Assembly: GCA_040905865.1 (NCBI GenBank) | Contig: JBBDQU010000074.1 | Location: 62,001 to 126,000, forward strand | Length of the DNA stretch: 64,000 nt | Direction of reading: 5' to 3' | Origin: Alphaproteobacteria bacterium | GTDB taxonomy: Bacteria; Pseudomonadota; Alphaproteobacteria; UBA8366; GCA-2717185 | In this document: piece after piece, positions 43,504 to 51,668 of the stretch | Numbering within the stretch: position 1 is the stretch's first letter | How the letters are laid out: every line of letters begins with the position of its first letter | Position numbers and translations under genes: made by a program | The notes under the pieces: model-generated | Told to the model about the DNA's origin: nothing | Seen by the model: the letters and a program-made list of their open reading frames with translations, nothing else | Database searches by the model: none

Positions 43504-43869
43504 TTACAAAAGGCCCACCTGGACGAACTTGCTCTGAATAATTTCGCTGTCGAACGGCTTCATGATGTATTCGCTGGCGCCGGACACGAGGGCTTCGCGT
43601 ATATGGTCGATAGCGTTTTCCGTTGTACAGAACACGACCGGCACATCGCAGCCGCCGGGAACGGCCTGAAGCGCGGCGAGGAATTCCATCCCGTTCATCA
43701 CCGGCATGTTCCAGTCCAGCAGAACACCATCAGGCAGCTTGACCTTACACCGCTCCAGCGCGACCTGCCCGTCCTCGGCCTCCTCGACATCGAATTTGAG
43801 TTCCTCCAGTATTTTTCGGGCGACCATGCGGATCACCCGCGAGTCATCGACAACAAGGCACGATTTCAT
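43504..43869 (-). CDS. Single-domain response regulator beside CheA-like kinase
   Basis: The 121-residue receiver has Asp8-Asp9, phosphosite Asp52 (LLDWNMP), Thr in FCTTEN and Lys in IMKPF. It starts within the stop codon of the CheA-like gene (ATGA), so the two are coupled and it is probably that kinase's direct target. It is not closely similar to the CheY at 2432. Candidate partners are the FliM switch or ChpT. Confidence 0.9.
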   Translation of the reverse strand: MKSCLVVDDSRVIRMVARKILEELKFDVEEAEDGQVALERCKVKLPDGVLLDWNMPVMNGMEFLAALQAVPGGCDVPVVFCTTENAIDHIREALVSGASEYIMKPFDSEIIQSKFVQVGLL

Positions 43870-45353
43870 GGTGTTACTCCGGATTTACCTGCGTGTGATC
43901 CTATCTTCTGCCCTGCCGTTGGCCTGCATCGACTGCCCGTCACTGCAGTGACTGCGTGTGGTGCAGCGTCTGGATTACGGGCGCCGTATGCGCGGAAGCC
44001 GCTTCTTGCCAGGGTGCATAGCGGATTCGGCGCTATCGACACTGGTGGCACCGAACGCTCGCCCGCATTTTCGGCATTCAGTGCGGAAACGACCGCGAGG
44101 GTCAGCGGAACCTTGATGCTGAACGTGGTCCCGACACCTTCGGTCGACCGCACTTCGACGGCGCCGCCCGTCTTTTCGATATTCGTCTTGACCACATCCA
44201 TACCGACGCCGCGCCCCGAGACAAAAGTAACGGCGGCGGCAGTGGAAAGACCGGCGTTGAAGACGAATTGCTGGATCTGCTGCGTCGAAAGGCTCCTCAT
44301 GTCGCTTTCCGACACAAGGCCGGTTTCAAGCACCTTTTCGCGAATACGCGCCGTATTCAGCCCCTTGCCATCGTCGCTGATTTCAATGCGGATATGTCCG
44401 CCTTCGTGACAGGCGTTCAGCGTGATGGTGCCTGTTTCCGGCTTTCCGCTCGCAAGGCGATCCTTCGGCATCTCGATCCCGTGATCGGCGGCGTTTCGAA
44501 CCATATGGGTCAGCGGATCCTTGATCAGTTCGAGCATCTGACTGTCGAGTTCCGTATCGGCCCCGATCATCTGAAGATCGATCTTTTTGTCGAGTTCGAT
44601 GGAAAGATCGCGGACAATACGCGGCATTTTCGACCAGGCACTTCCAATCGGCAGCATCCCGATCTTCATGACCGCTTCCTGCAATTCCGTAGTCACATGA
44701 CTCAGGCGCTGCAACGGCGCGCTGAATTCGCTTTCCGTCTCGTTCCGAAGCATCTGCATCAGCTGATTGCGGGTCAGAACGAGTTCCGAAATCATCGTCA
44801 TCAGACTTTCAAGCAGCGCGACATTGACGCGAGTAGTCCGGCTTGTAACCGATCCCGTCTTTTGGCCGTGTGGCGGCTCCCTCTCCCCCACACGGCCCGA
44901 TACCTCCAATTCCGCCACGATAGACGGCGAATTTTCCTTGGCAGGTGCAGGCCTGTCTTCAGCCGCTTCAACCACTGTACCGTCCGCGAATGCGTTCAGA
45001 CGTGAGATCGGATCGCTGTCCTCGCCTTCCGGTTCCTCTTCGTTCGCCTCAAGTTCATGAAGCAACAATTTGATCCGATCGATTCCTTCCAGAATCAGCG
45101 ACACCGCGACCGGCGTGACGTCAATCTCGCCGTCGCGAATTTTACCGAGAACATTTTCGACGGCATGCGCGACCGATTCCAGTCGCGGCAGCCCCAGAAA
45201 TCGACAGGTACCCTTGATCGTGTGAACGAGCCTGAAAATATTATCCAGTAATGACGAATCGTTTGGATTCTGCTCCAGTTTCACGAGTTCCTCTTCAAGA
45301 ATACCCATGTTTTCGGCGGTCTCGGTCAGAAATTCTTTGAGCAGATGATTCAT
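43866..45353 (-). CDS. CheA-like histidine kinase lacking the P5 domain
   Basis: From the ATG at 45353 the protein has 495 residues. It has the P1 phosphotransfer domain with His44 (LVHTIKGTCRFLGLP), a short linker, the P3 dimerisation helix (MTMISELVLTRNQLMQML) and the P4 ATPase domain (N box MVRNAADHGIEMP, G1 ISDDGKGLN, G2 GRGVGMDVV). The sequence then breaks soon after the normal P4/P5 junction (PLTLAVVSALNAENAGERS), leaving a low-similarity tail of about 55 residues. The CheW-like P5 domain that docks to receptors is missing, and no other frame holds it. An in-frame ATG at 45443 is a less likely start. Confidence 0.85.
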   Translation of the reverse strand: MNHLLKEFLTETAENMGILEEELVKLEQNPNDSSLLDNIFRLVHTIKGTCRFLGLPRLESVAHAVENVLGKIRDGEIDVTPVAVSLILEGIDRIKLLLHELEANEEEPEGEDSDPISRLNAFADGTVVEAAEDRPAPAKENSPSIVAELEVSGRVGEREPPHGQKTGSVTSRTTRVNVALLESLMTMISELVLTRNQLMQMLRNETESEFSAPLQRLSHVTTELQEAVMKIGMLPIGSAWSKMPRIVRDLSIELDKKIDLQMIGADTELDSQMLELIKDPLTHMVRNAADHGIEMPKDRLASGKPETGTITLNACHEGGHIRIEISDDGKGLNTARIREKVLETGLVSESDMRSLSTQQIQQFVFNAGLSTAAAVTFVSGRGVGMDVVKTNIEKTGGAVEVRSTEGVGTTFSIKVPLTLAVVSALNAENAGERSVPPVSIAPNPLCTLARSGFRAYGARNPDAAPHAVTAVTGSRCRPTAGQKIGSHAGKSGVTP

Positions 45354-45482
45354 CGCTATGTCTTCATCCTGCGTTACGGCACTCCTGTTCGGGAGCAGGC
45401 GAAATGTGCCGCGAAGCTCCATGAGAATTACACGGAATTTCACATGGATAGATTAAGAAGCGGTAAATGGTTACCGGCGCGC

Positions 45483-45504
45483 AAACCGCGCAAAAGCGCG
45501 GTTT
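45483..45504 (-). terminator. Hairpin between chpT and the CheA-like gene
   Basis: AAACCGCGC and GCGCGGTTT form a 9-bp stem with a 4-base loop, 17 bp after the chpT stop. The U-run is short, so it may only attenuate. A near-match CtrA box (TTAA-N7-TAAA) lies at 45453-45467. Confidence 0.5.
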
Positions 45505-45520
45505 TACTGTGACATAATTG

Positions 45521-46162
45521 TTACCGCGCGAGCAGAACAGAAAGCGTGGTCTGCCCTGCAACGCTATCGTCGATCACCACACGGGTCGACAGCCGGTCCG
45601 CCAACCGGGTCAGGAAATAGGCGTGAACGCTTCGCGGGGTCAACCCGTCGACACTTGCGCCGGCTTCGAGCGCAGCGTGGCACTCGTCTGGAACGCGCGC
45701 GCCTTCCCCCTCCGCGATAACGGAGACCCCTACATGGCCCGCGTGATCTTCAAAGCCAATGCGGATCGTCCCGCCCCGAGGCAGTATCTCCGTTGCAAAC
45801 GGCAACAGGTTCAGCACCAGTTTTCCCCAGCCCTCCGACCATTCCGAAATGCCGGCGCCTTCCGGCCAATCCAGACGGCACCGACTGTACGACAGGTATC
45901 CTGCCGCCAGTTCCCTGACCTCCGCATCGGAGACAATGGACGCCGTGCCGGCCCGGCCGTAAGCCATGCGGTAAAATTTAAGTCTTTCCGCCACGAGGGA
46001 GGCGCTGCTGGCAATCAGCGGCATGGCGTCCGGCAGCATGGACTCGTCAAATTCCTGTATCATTTCAATACCATTGTTGATCGCGCCGACCGGGCTCGCC
46101 AGTTCATGGCATAACCGGGCGCACAACAATTCGGTAATCCTGATATCAAGAAGCTCTGGCAC
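45521..46162 (-). CDS. chpT: Histidine phosphotransferase ChpT
   Basis: ChpT passes phosphate from hybrid kinases to CtrA (and CpdR). The 213-residue protein has the phospho-His motif LCARLCHELASPVGAINNGI with His19, an antiparallel helical dimerisation bundle (1-80) and a degenerate HATPase-like C-terminal fold (about 90-213) without ATP-binding motifs, as is normal for ChpT. It is located 4 kb from ctrA and upstream of the P5-less CheA. Confidence 0.9.
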   Translation of the reverse strand: MPELLDIRITELLCARLCHELASPVGAINNGIEMIQEFDESMLPDAMPLIASSASLVAERLKFYRMAYGRAGTASIVSDAEVRELAAGYLSYSRCRLDWPEGAGISEWSEGWGKLVLNLLPFATEILPRGGTIRIGFEDHAGHVGVSVIAEGEGARVPDECHAALEAGASVDGLTPRSVHAYFLTRLADRLSTRVVIDDSVAGQTTLSVLLAR

Positions 46163-46468
46163 TATCGCTCACATCTTCGCAACAAAAGCGGTCTCGCCGA
46201 AAGATCATATCGGCCAGGGTCGAACCTAACCCATTCGCCTGATTGTCCCAAACCTTTGTTACCGGATACAGCCGTTTTGGCGCTAAACCATGCCATCCAC
46301 GGAGACACATGTCCTAAATCCGGGGTCGTTGCCATCGGCCGGACAGATTGCCGCGCCGTAACATGTGCGCTTGCAATATCAGGTTTATTGCGCTTCCCTT
46401 TTCGGAAGCGAACAGGGGCAATTTCTCACTTGTCAACCGCGACTTCCTGAAAAGCAACCGGTGACGTC
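46163..46468. other. 306-bp divergent space, no gene seen
   Basis: This lies between chpT (minus) and the DUF364 gene (plus). The only structure I see is a small CGCTTCC / GGAAGCG hairpin at 46391-46410. No clear promoter elements can be named. Confidence 0.4.
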
Positions 46469-47215
46469 ATGAACGATCAAGTACTGATGAACCGGGCGGG
46501 ACTGAAACACTCCCTGTACCGGGATCTTGCTGCTGACGTAACCGGCCGGGCGCAACGGGTTATCGTCGGGCTGAACTGGACCCTTGTCGAGGGCCCGGAC
46601 GGCGCCGGACTGTCCCACACGCCGGCGCGCGGTACCGGGGGCTGTTTCTCGCTGCCCGATCCCGGTGGTTACCGCGGGCGGGATCTCGCGTCGCTCGCCG
46701 CGATGGTCGATTCCGACAATGTCTTCGAAACGGCTATTGCCATCGCCGCGGCAAATGCCTTCCACAATCGATACGACCTGACCGGCAGCCGAAAAAACGG
46801 CCTCGATCTGATACCAAACGGCGGATCCGACACCGTCATCGTCGGTCGCTTCCCGGGTATCGACCAGCGCATTCCCGAAGCCAGGGTCATTGAACGAGAA
46901 CCCGGCCCGAACGATTATCCGGAATCCGCCGCCGAAATCCTGTTGCCGGAATGCCGGCACCTGATCGTCACGGCATCGACAATGCTGGATGGCGCCCTGC
47001 CCCGGTTGCTGTCGCTTGCGCCACAGGCCTATACAATCCTGTTGGGCCCTGGCACTCCGATGGCCGCGACGCTGTTCGAGCATGGGATCGATGCATTATC
47101 CGGCCTGATCGTCGACGATATCGACGCGTTGTCGCAGGCGGTGATCGAAGGCGGCGCCGTCCGCGCCATGAAACGACATTCGCACAATCTATCCCTTTTC
47201 AAGCCCGGTCCGTAA
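46469..47215 (+). CDS. DUF364/DUF4213-type protein, possible metal role
   Basis: The 248-residue protein has an N-terminal enolase-like half (about 1-100, with RVIVGLNWTLVEGP, GCFSLP, AIAAANAFHNRY) and a C-terminal Rossmann-like half (TVIVGRFPG, LIVTASTMLDGALPRLL, TILLGPGTPMAATLFEHGID). This is the DUF4213-DUF364 pair, proposed to act in heavy-metal chelation; the reaction is unknown. The gene sits with mobA, fdhD and moaA, which suggests molybdenum or another metal. It converges on mobA with a 27-bp overlap of 3' ends. Confidence 0.75.
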   Translation: MNDQVLMNRAGLKHSLYRDLAADVTGRAQRVIVGLNWTLVEGPDGAGLSHTPARGTGGCFSLPDPGGYRGRDLASLAAMVDSDNVFETAIAIAAANAFHNRYDLTGSRKNGLDLIPNGGSDTVIVGRFPGIDQRIPEARVIEREPGPNDYPESAAEILLPECRHLIVTASTMLDGALPRLLSLAPQAYTILLGPGTPMAATLFEHGIDALSGLIVDDIDALSQAVIEGGAVRAMKRHSHNLSLFKPGP

Positions 47216-47818
47216 CCCGGGCAGGAAAGCCGCCGCCTGTTCTAGGTCTTCGGGACGGTTGGTATTGAAGAAGGGATCAAGCGCCCCGACGGGAAAATCG
47301 ACGACGGCCAGACGGTACCTGCCGGTCCAGCGATCCACCTTGCGGATTTCCTCCGTCACCATTGCCTCACGCAGGGCATCGCGCAGCCGGACGGGCCAAA
47401 GCCCCGCCACCGGATGCGTTCTTCCCGCCGATGCCGCACAGGCCATGTCCGCGCCTTCGCGCTCCGTCGCCGCAACCATGCTGCTGACAAGGTCATTCGG
47501 CATAAATGGCGCATCTGTCGGAAAACTCGCCAGCCAGTCGCATCCCGGATGATGCGCCGCCGCCCACTCCATACCCGTCAGGACACCCGCCAGCGGGCCG
47601 GCATTGCCACTGACGACATCCGGCAGGACCGGCAGGCCGTAGGCGGAAAACCGGGACGGATCGCCATTCGCGTTCAGGGCCAGCGGACCAACCTGCGGCG
47701 CGACGCACCGGATAATCCGCGCGAGGATCGTTTCACCACCCAGCGGTCGCAGGCATTTGTCGCCGCCGCCCATGCGACGCGACAGCCCGCCCGCTAAAAG
47801 TACGCCGGCAACGCTCAT
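47189..47818 (-). CDS. mobA: Molybdenum cofactor guanylyltransferase MobA
   Basis: MobA attaches GMP to molybdopterin to make the bis-MGD cofactor used by formate dehydrogenases and related enzymes. The protein is 209 residues from the ATG at 47818. It has the nucleotide-binding start (VAGVLLAGGLSRRMGGGDKCL), the FPTDAPFMP metal-binding motif and the FNTNRPEDLEQA end. ATGA overlap with the diguanylate cyclase gene upstream fixes the start. Confidence 0.93.
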   Translation of the reverse strand: MSVAGVLLAGGLSRRMGGGDKCLRPLGGETILARIIRCVAPQVGPLALNANGDPSRFSAYGLPVLPDVVSGNAGPLAGVLTGMEWAAAHHPGCDWLASFPTDAPFMPNDLVSSMVAATEREGADMACAASAGRTHPVAGLWPVRLRDALREAMVTEEIRKVDRWTGRYRLAVVDFPVGALDPFFNTNRPEDLEQAAAFLPGLRTGLEKG

Positions 47819-48729
47819 TCCTTCGGTCCGTTCCGCCACATCTGCACCCGGTTGCGCCCGCCGCTCTTGGCCGCATACAACGCTTCGTCCGCAAATTCTA
47901 TGGTCTGCTTCAGGGTGATCGACTCATCGGCGAGGCACAGACCGAAAGACGCGGTCAGCGGCAACGCCGTGCCATCCGGCAGCAGGATCGGCTGGTCCGC
48001 CAGGGACAGGCGCAGGCGCTCGACAATTTCGATGGCGCGCTCATCGCCGGCGCTGGGCAGGCAGATCAGAAACTCCTCGCCGCCATACCGGAAAATTTCG
48101 TCATACGGTCGCAGCTTCGACAGAAAGCGTCCCGCGACCATGCGCAACACGTGGTCGCCGGCGGGATGGCCGTGGGTGTCGTTCACCAGTTTGAAATGGT
48201 CGATGTCCGCCAGAACGATGCAGCACGGCGTGCCCGCGCGCAGCGCCCGCTCACGCTCGCGTTCCAGGACCTGCATCATGACCTGCCGGTTCTGCAATCC
48301 GGTCAGCGGATCCAGTTCCGAAACGGCCATGCGGAACGCTTCACGAATGCGCCGGGCCTGCAGGTTGAAGCGCTGAATCTTCTCCGTAAACGCATCATAT
48401 TCGGCTGTCGGAATCGCCGTGCCCAACGCAGCCTTCTGGGCCAGGAAACGGCCGAACTCATGCATTGCCTCATAGGATTGGGCGAGCGAACGAAACGCCG
48501 ACTGGTCCAGCAGCCCGCGGTCCCGATTCAGGTCCATCCAGCTCCCGAATCGGGTCAGAAACTGCGAGTATTCCGATACGACGATCTGATCGGCCGCCTC
48601 GTTACAGATGACTGAACGATGCCACTTCTGCAGCCATTCGGCGGTTTCGTCGATAGCCGAATCAATACTGCTCAGAACGCCGCTCGTATCAATGGGTTCG
48701 CCTCCGGATCGATGTTCCCACCCTGCCAT
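47815..48729 (-). CDS. GGDEF diguanylate cyclase
   Basis: The 304-residue protein makes cyclic di-GMP. The C-terminal GGDEF domain (about 140-298) has an intact GGEEF active site, the DPLTGLQNR start and ADIDHFKLVND metal site. No RxxD inhibitory site is obvious. The N-terminal helical region (about 15-110) contains KWHRSVICN, FGSWMD and YEAMHEFGRF, reminiscent of the CZB zinc-sensing domain of DgcZ, though the zinc Cys is absent. Cyclic di-GMP could tie metabolism to motility; this is inference. It is coupled to mobA. Confidence 0.88.
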   Translation of the reverse strand: MAGWEHRSGGEPIDTSGVLSSIDSAIDETAEWLQKWHRSVICNEAADQIVVSEYSQFLTRFGSWMDLNRDRGLLDQSAFRSLAQSYEAMHEFGRFLAQKAALGTAIPTAEYDAFTEKIQRFNLQARRIREAFRMAVSELDPLTGLQNRQVMMQVLERERERALRAGTPCCIVLADIDHFKLVNDTHGHPAGDHVLRMVAGRFLSKLRPYDEIFRYGGEEFLICLPSAGDERAIEIVERLRLSLADQPILLPDGTALPLTASFGLCLADESITLKQTIEFADEALYAAKSGGRNRVQMWRNGPKE

Positions 48730-48747
48730 TGCCCCCGCCCCCGGCCG

Positions 48748-49629
48748 TCATGCGGCCGTCTCGTCCATGCTCGCCTTGCGACGGGCCTTTCGTGATTCCT
48801 CCGGCACCGTTGCCGGGTCGGTGTCATAGACGATGCGTTCGTCGCCGGACAATGCGATGAATCGATGACCGCGCGCGCGACCGATGAGGGTCAGCCCCGC
48901 CTGCCGCGCCAGTTCCACGCCCCACACCGTGAACCCCGACCGGGAGACCAGGATAGGAATGCCCATCTGCACCGTCTTGATGACCATCTCCGAGGTCAGC
49001 CGCCCCGTCGTATAGAATATCTTGTCGCCCGGCGAAATACCATGCATCGCCATATAGCCCGCGATCTTGTCGATGGCGTTATGCCGCCCGACGTCCTCCA
49101 TATACAGCAGCGGCCTGTCTTCTTCCGCGAGCACACAGCCATGGATCGCCCCGGCTTCGAGATACAGGCTGGGCGTGGTGTTCACCGTCCTCGTCAGGGC
49201 ATAGAGCCATGATGTTTTCAGCACCGCGGCACCCGGCAGGCGGACATCCTCGAATTTTTCCATCAGGTCGCCGAAGGCCGTGCCCTGGGCGCAGCCGGAG
49301 GTCAGCGTCTTCTTGCGCAGCTTGTCCTCAAAATCGGTTTCCCGGTCGGTCCGGACCACGACGACATCGATATCGTCGTCGTAATCGACGCCGAGGATAT
49401 TGTCCTCCGGGCGCAGCATATTCTGATTGATCAGGTAGCCGACCGCCAGATACTCAGGATAATCGCCGATGGTCATCATGGTCACGATTTCGCGCGAGTT
49501 CAAAAACAGCGTCAGCGGCCGTTCCACAACGACGGAGATTTCCATCGCATCGCCATTCTGATCGACACCGGAAATCCGTTGCGTCAGCCGCGTATCCGTC
49601 GGGTCCGGCTTGAGAAGGAAATCGTTCAT
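48748..49629 (-). CDS. fdhD: Formate dehydrogenase sulfurtransferase FdhD
   Basis: FdhD transfers sulfur to the molybdenum cofactor of formate dehydrogenase. The protein is 293 residues from the ATG at 49629 (MNDFLLKP). Family blocks are VVVERPLTLFLN, IGDYPEYLAVGYLINQNM, the catalytic-loop TSGCAQGT with one Cys, GAIHGCVLA, YMEDVGRHNAIDKI and the TTGRLTSEMVIK region. The formate dehydrogenase structural genes are not in the window. Confidence 0.93.
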   Translation of the reverse strand: MNDFLLKPDPTDTRLTQRISGVDQNGDAMEISVVVERPLTLFLNSREIVTMMTIGDYPEYLAVGYLINQNMLRPEDNILGVDYDDDIDVVVVRTDRETDFEDKLRKKTLTSGCAQGTAFGDLMEKFEDVRLPGAAVLKTSWLYALTRTVNTTPSLYLEAGAIHGCVLAEEDRPLLYMEDVGRHNAIDKIAGYMAMHGISPGDKIFYTTGRLTSEMVIKTVQMGIPILVSRSGFTVWGVELARQAGLTLIGRARGHRFIALSGDERIVYDTDPATVPEESRKARRKASMDETAA

Positions 49630-49938
49630 GTCCTGAATATGGCCCGCTCCCGGTTCCGCGACAAGCACAAGACCCTGTTCCCGGTCCAACGGAGCCCGCA
49701 ACCACGCCACATGGGCGCACCGTCCAGAAGCCCCACTCATCCGCCCGACATTTCCATATTCGCCGCCTGCGACCGCCCGGCGCCATTTAATTGAAATTCA
49801 ACGCCTTGAACACCGGGCGGGGCGGAACTACCTTTTCATCAGGCGGCAAGCACATATTGCCAGATATGCCGCGTCACCCTAATTTCGAACAAATGAAAAT
49901 CCGGATGCCAAAACCGGAGCAACCAAGGACACCAGATC
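49630..49938. other. 309-bp divergent space fdhD-moaA
   Basis: No gene is seen. It must contain divergent promoters for fdhD and moaA. A GGCAA-N7-TTGCC inverted repeat with outer GCGGCA/TGCCGC arms lies near 49,850-49,885 and could be a leader hairpin of moaA. I cannot show that it is a molybdenum-cofactor riboswitch. Confidence 0.35.
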
Positions 49939-50931
49939 ATGATTGACCCCTTTGGTCGTCATATTTCCTATTTACGCGTATCGGTAACGGACCGGTGCGA
50001 CTTCCGGTGCGTCTACTGCATGTCGGAAGACATGACCTTTCTGCCGAAGGCGGAAATTCTGTCGTTGGAGGAACTGGAGCGGCTTTGCAGCACCTTCGTG
50101 AAGCTTGGCGTGCGGAAACTGCGCATGACCGGTGGCGAACCGCTGGTCCGGCGCAACATCATGTGGCTGTTCCGTCAACTGGGACGACATCTGGAATCCG
50201 GTGCGTTGGACGAACTCACACTGACGACGAATGGCAGCCAGCTTGCGAAATATGCCCGGGAACTGGCGGAAATCGGCGTCCGCCGCGTCAATGTTTCGCT
50301 GGATACGCTAGACCCGGAGAAGTTCCAGAAGATCACCCGCTGGGGCCGCTTTGAACAGGTAATGGAAGGCATTGCCGCCGCCAAGGATGCCGGGCTCGGC
50401 GTCAAGATCAACGCCGTTGCGCTGAAGGGCGTCAACGACAACGAACTGCATGACATGGTGCGCTGGTGCGGCGCCGGCGGCTATGATCTGACCTTCATCG
50501 AGGTCATGCCGATGGGCGATATCGGCGGTGAAATGCGGTTCGACCAGTACCTGCCGCTTTCGGCGGTGCGGGCGGAACTGCAGAAACAGTGGACGCTGAA
50601 CGAATCGAATTTCGATTCCGGCGGACCGGCTCGCTATGTCGAGGTTGCCGAAACCGGCCGAAAAATCGGCTTTATCACGCCGTTGACTCACAATTTCTGC
50701 GAATCCTGCAATCGGGTCCGGCTGACCTGTACCGGAACCCTGTACATGTGTCTGGGACAGGAAGACGCCGCCGATCTGCGCGCGCCCTTGCGGGCGAGCG
50801 ATGACGACGATCTGCTGATTGCCGCCATCAACGAGGCTATCGGCCGCAAGCCGAAAGGCCATGACTTCATCATCGACCGCCGCAATACAGGCCCGGCCGT
50901 AGGCCGCCATATGAGTGTCACTGGCGGTTAA
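49939..50931 (+). CDS. moaA: GTP 3',8-cyclase MoaA
   Basis: MoaA is the radical-SAM enzyme that starts molybdopterin synthesis from GTP. The 330-residue protein has the N-terminal iron-sulfur motif with Cys20, Cys24 and Cys27 ([13 protein letters not shown]), GGEPLVRR, and the C-terminal cluster cysteines ([16 protein letters not shown], then C in LYMCLG). It ends in the required Gly-Gly. It is isolated from other moa genes here. Confidence 0.96.
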   Translation: MIDPFGRHISYLRVSVTDRCDFRCVYCMSEDMTFLPKAEILSLEELERLCSTFVKLGVRKLRMTGGEPLVRRNIMWLFRQLGRHLESGALDELTLTTNGSQLAKYARELAEIGVRRVNVSLDTLDPEKFQKITRWGRFEQVMEGIAAAKDAGLGVKINAVALKGVNDNELHDMVRWCGAGGYDLTFIEVMPMGDIGGEMRFDQYLPLSAVRAELQKQWTLNESNFDSGGPARYVEVAETGRKIGFITPLTHNFCESCNRVRLTCTGTLYMCLGQEDAADLRAPLRASDDDDLLIAAINEAIGRKPKGHDFIIDRRNTGPAVGRHMSVTGG

Positions 50932-51013
50932 AACCTATTCAGGCATGCAGATTGCGCTGGCGATCGACGACGATCCTGTCGTCAGGTCCACCCGCACGGT
51001 GACGTGTTCGCCA

Positions 51014-51021
51014 ATTATCTG
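51014..51021. repeat. Target-site duplication, left copy
   Basis: ATTATCTG directly abuts the left inverted repeat and is repeated at the right end (54898-54905). Confidence 0.92.
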
Positions 51022-51045
51022 GGTAGTGTCTCAGTTTGAAATTTA
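51022..51045 (+). repeat. Left terminal inverted repeat
   Basis: This 24-bp sequence matches the reverse complement of 54874-54897 without mismatch. Confidence 0.95.
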
Positions 51046-51086
51046 GCGGTATTGACACTCTGGTCTGGATGGCGTCGCATGGCGCT

Positions 51087-51389
51087 ATGGCAGAACGCGA
51101 CCCATACGTCAGCATTAAAGCCGTCGTCACCATTGAAGGGCCGGCGGAGGAAATCCTTGCGCGTGTTCGAAATCTCAAGACGGGCGAGCGCGCGGTATCG
51201 ATTGAGGCGACGTTGCCACGACGAGGCGGGCGCGGCATCGATTTCCATACCCTACCAATCATCAAGAACGGCGAGACACAAACCGCCATCGAGCAATTGG
51301 AACGGTTGCACCGTCAGACTATCGTGGACGAAGACACAGACCGCCGTCTTGAGAATCTCATTATTGAATTTGGACGATTCACCGAATAG
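51087..51389 (+). CDS. Small transposon protein, unknown function
   Basis: From the ATG at 51087 the product is 100 residues (MAERDPYVSIKAVV); an ATG at 51069 and a TTG at 51036 inside the terminal repeat are in frame too. The sequence is mixed alpha/beta with EEILARVRNLKTGERAVSIE and a polar helical C-terminus (TAIEQLERLHRQTIVDEDTD). I do not recognise it. It is followed after 15 bp by another small gene in the same direction. Confidence 0.5.
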   Translation: MAERDPYVSIKAVVTIEGPAEEILARVRNLKTGERAVSIEATLPRRGGRGIDFHTLPIIKNGETQTAIEQLERLHRQTIVDEDTDRRLENLIIEFGRFTE

Positions 51390-51404
51390 GACCATATAAG
51401 GGGC

Positions 51405-51668
51405 ATGCCAAAAGGACCAAAGGGCCAGAAGCGCCCCGCCGATGTCATCGGCAACGCCGTCCGCGTCATGCAGATCGCCACGGGCGAAGCCGAGGAAGAA
51501 TTCGACGAGAACGGCAAGAACAAGGCCGCCCAGGAATTAGGTCGCAAGGGCGGCAAGGCGCGTGCCGAAAAGCTGACGAAGGAACAGCGGACCGAGATCG
51601 CAAAAAAGGCAGCTAAGGCTAGGTGGAGAAAAGGTCAGCCTGTTCAGGGAAAGAAAGAGCCCGTTTAG
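51405..51668 (+). CDS. Small basic histone-like/RNA-binding-like protein
   Basis: The 87-residue protein is rich in Lys, Ala and Glu. The C-terminal part (about 45-80: KNKAAQELGRKGGKARAEKL then EIAKKAAKARWRKG) is typical of small histone-H1-like or RNA-binding proteins found on mobile elements. AAGGGG lies just before the ATG. Its last 50 bp overlap the end of the convergent AAA+ gene. Its role may be nucleic-acid binding, by inference only. Confidence 0.7.
   Translation: MPKGPKGQKRPADVIGNAVRVMQIATGEAEEEFDENGKNKAAQELGRKGGKARAEKLTKEQRTEIAKKAAKARWRKGQPVQGKKEPV

Noticed and set aside
43870-44110. Frameshift hiding a P5 domain at the end of the CheA-like gene
   Set aside because: The remaining 240 bp are too short for P5 (about 140 residues) and the other two minus-strand frames contain stops and no P5-like sequence.
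49630-49938. Molybdenum-cofactor riboswitch before moaA
   Set aside because: One inverted repeat is visible, but I cannot show the conserved riboswitch core by eye; a covariance-model search would be needed.
51036-51086. TTG start of the first transposon gene inside the terminal repeat
   Set aside because: It would place the coding start within the inverted repeat without a ribosome site; ATGs at 51069 or 51087 are more plausible.
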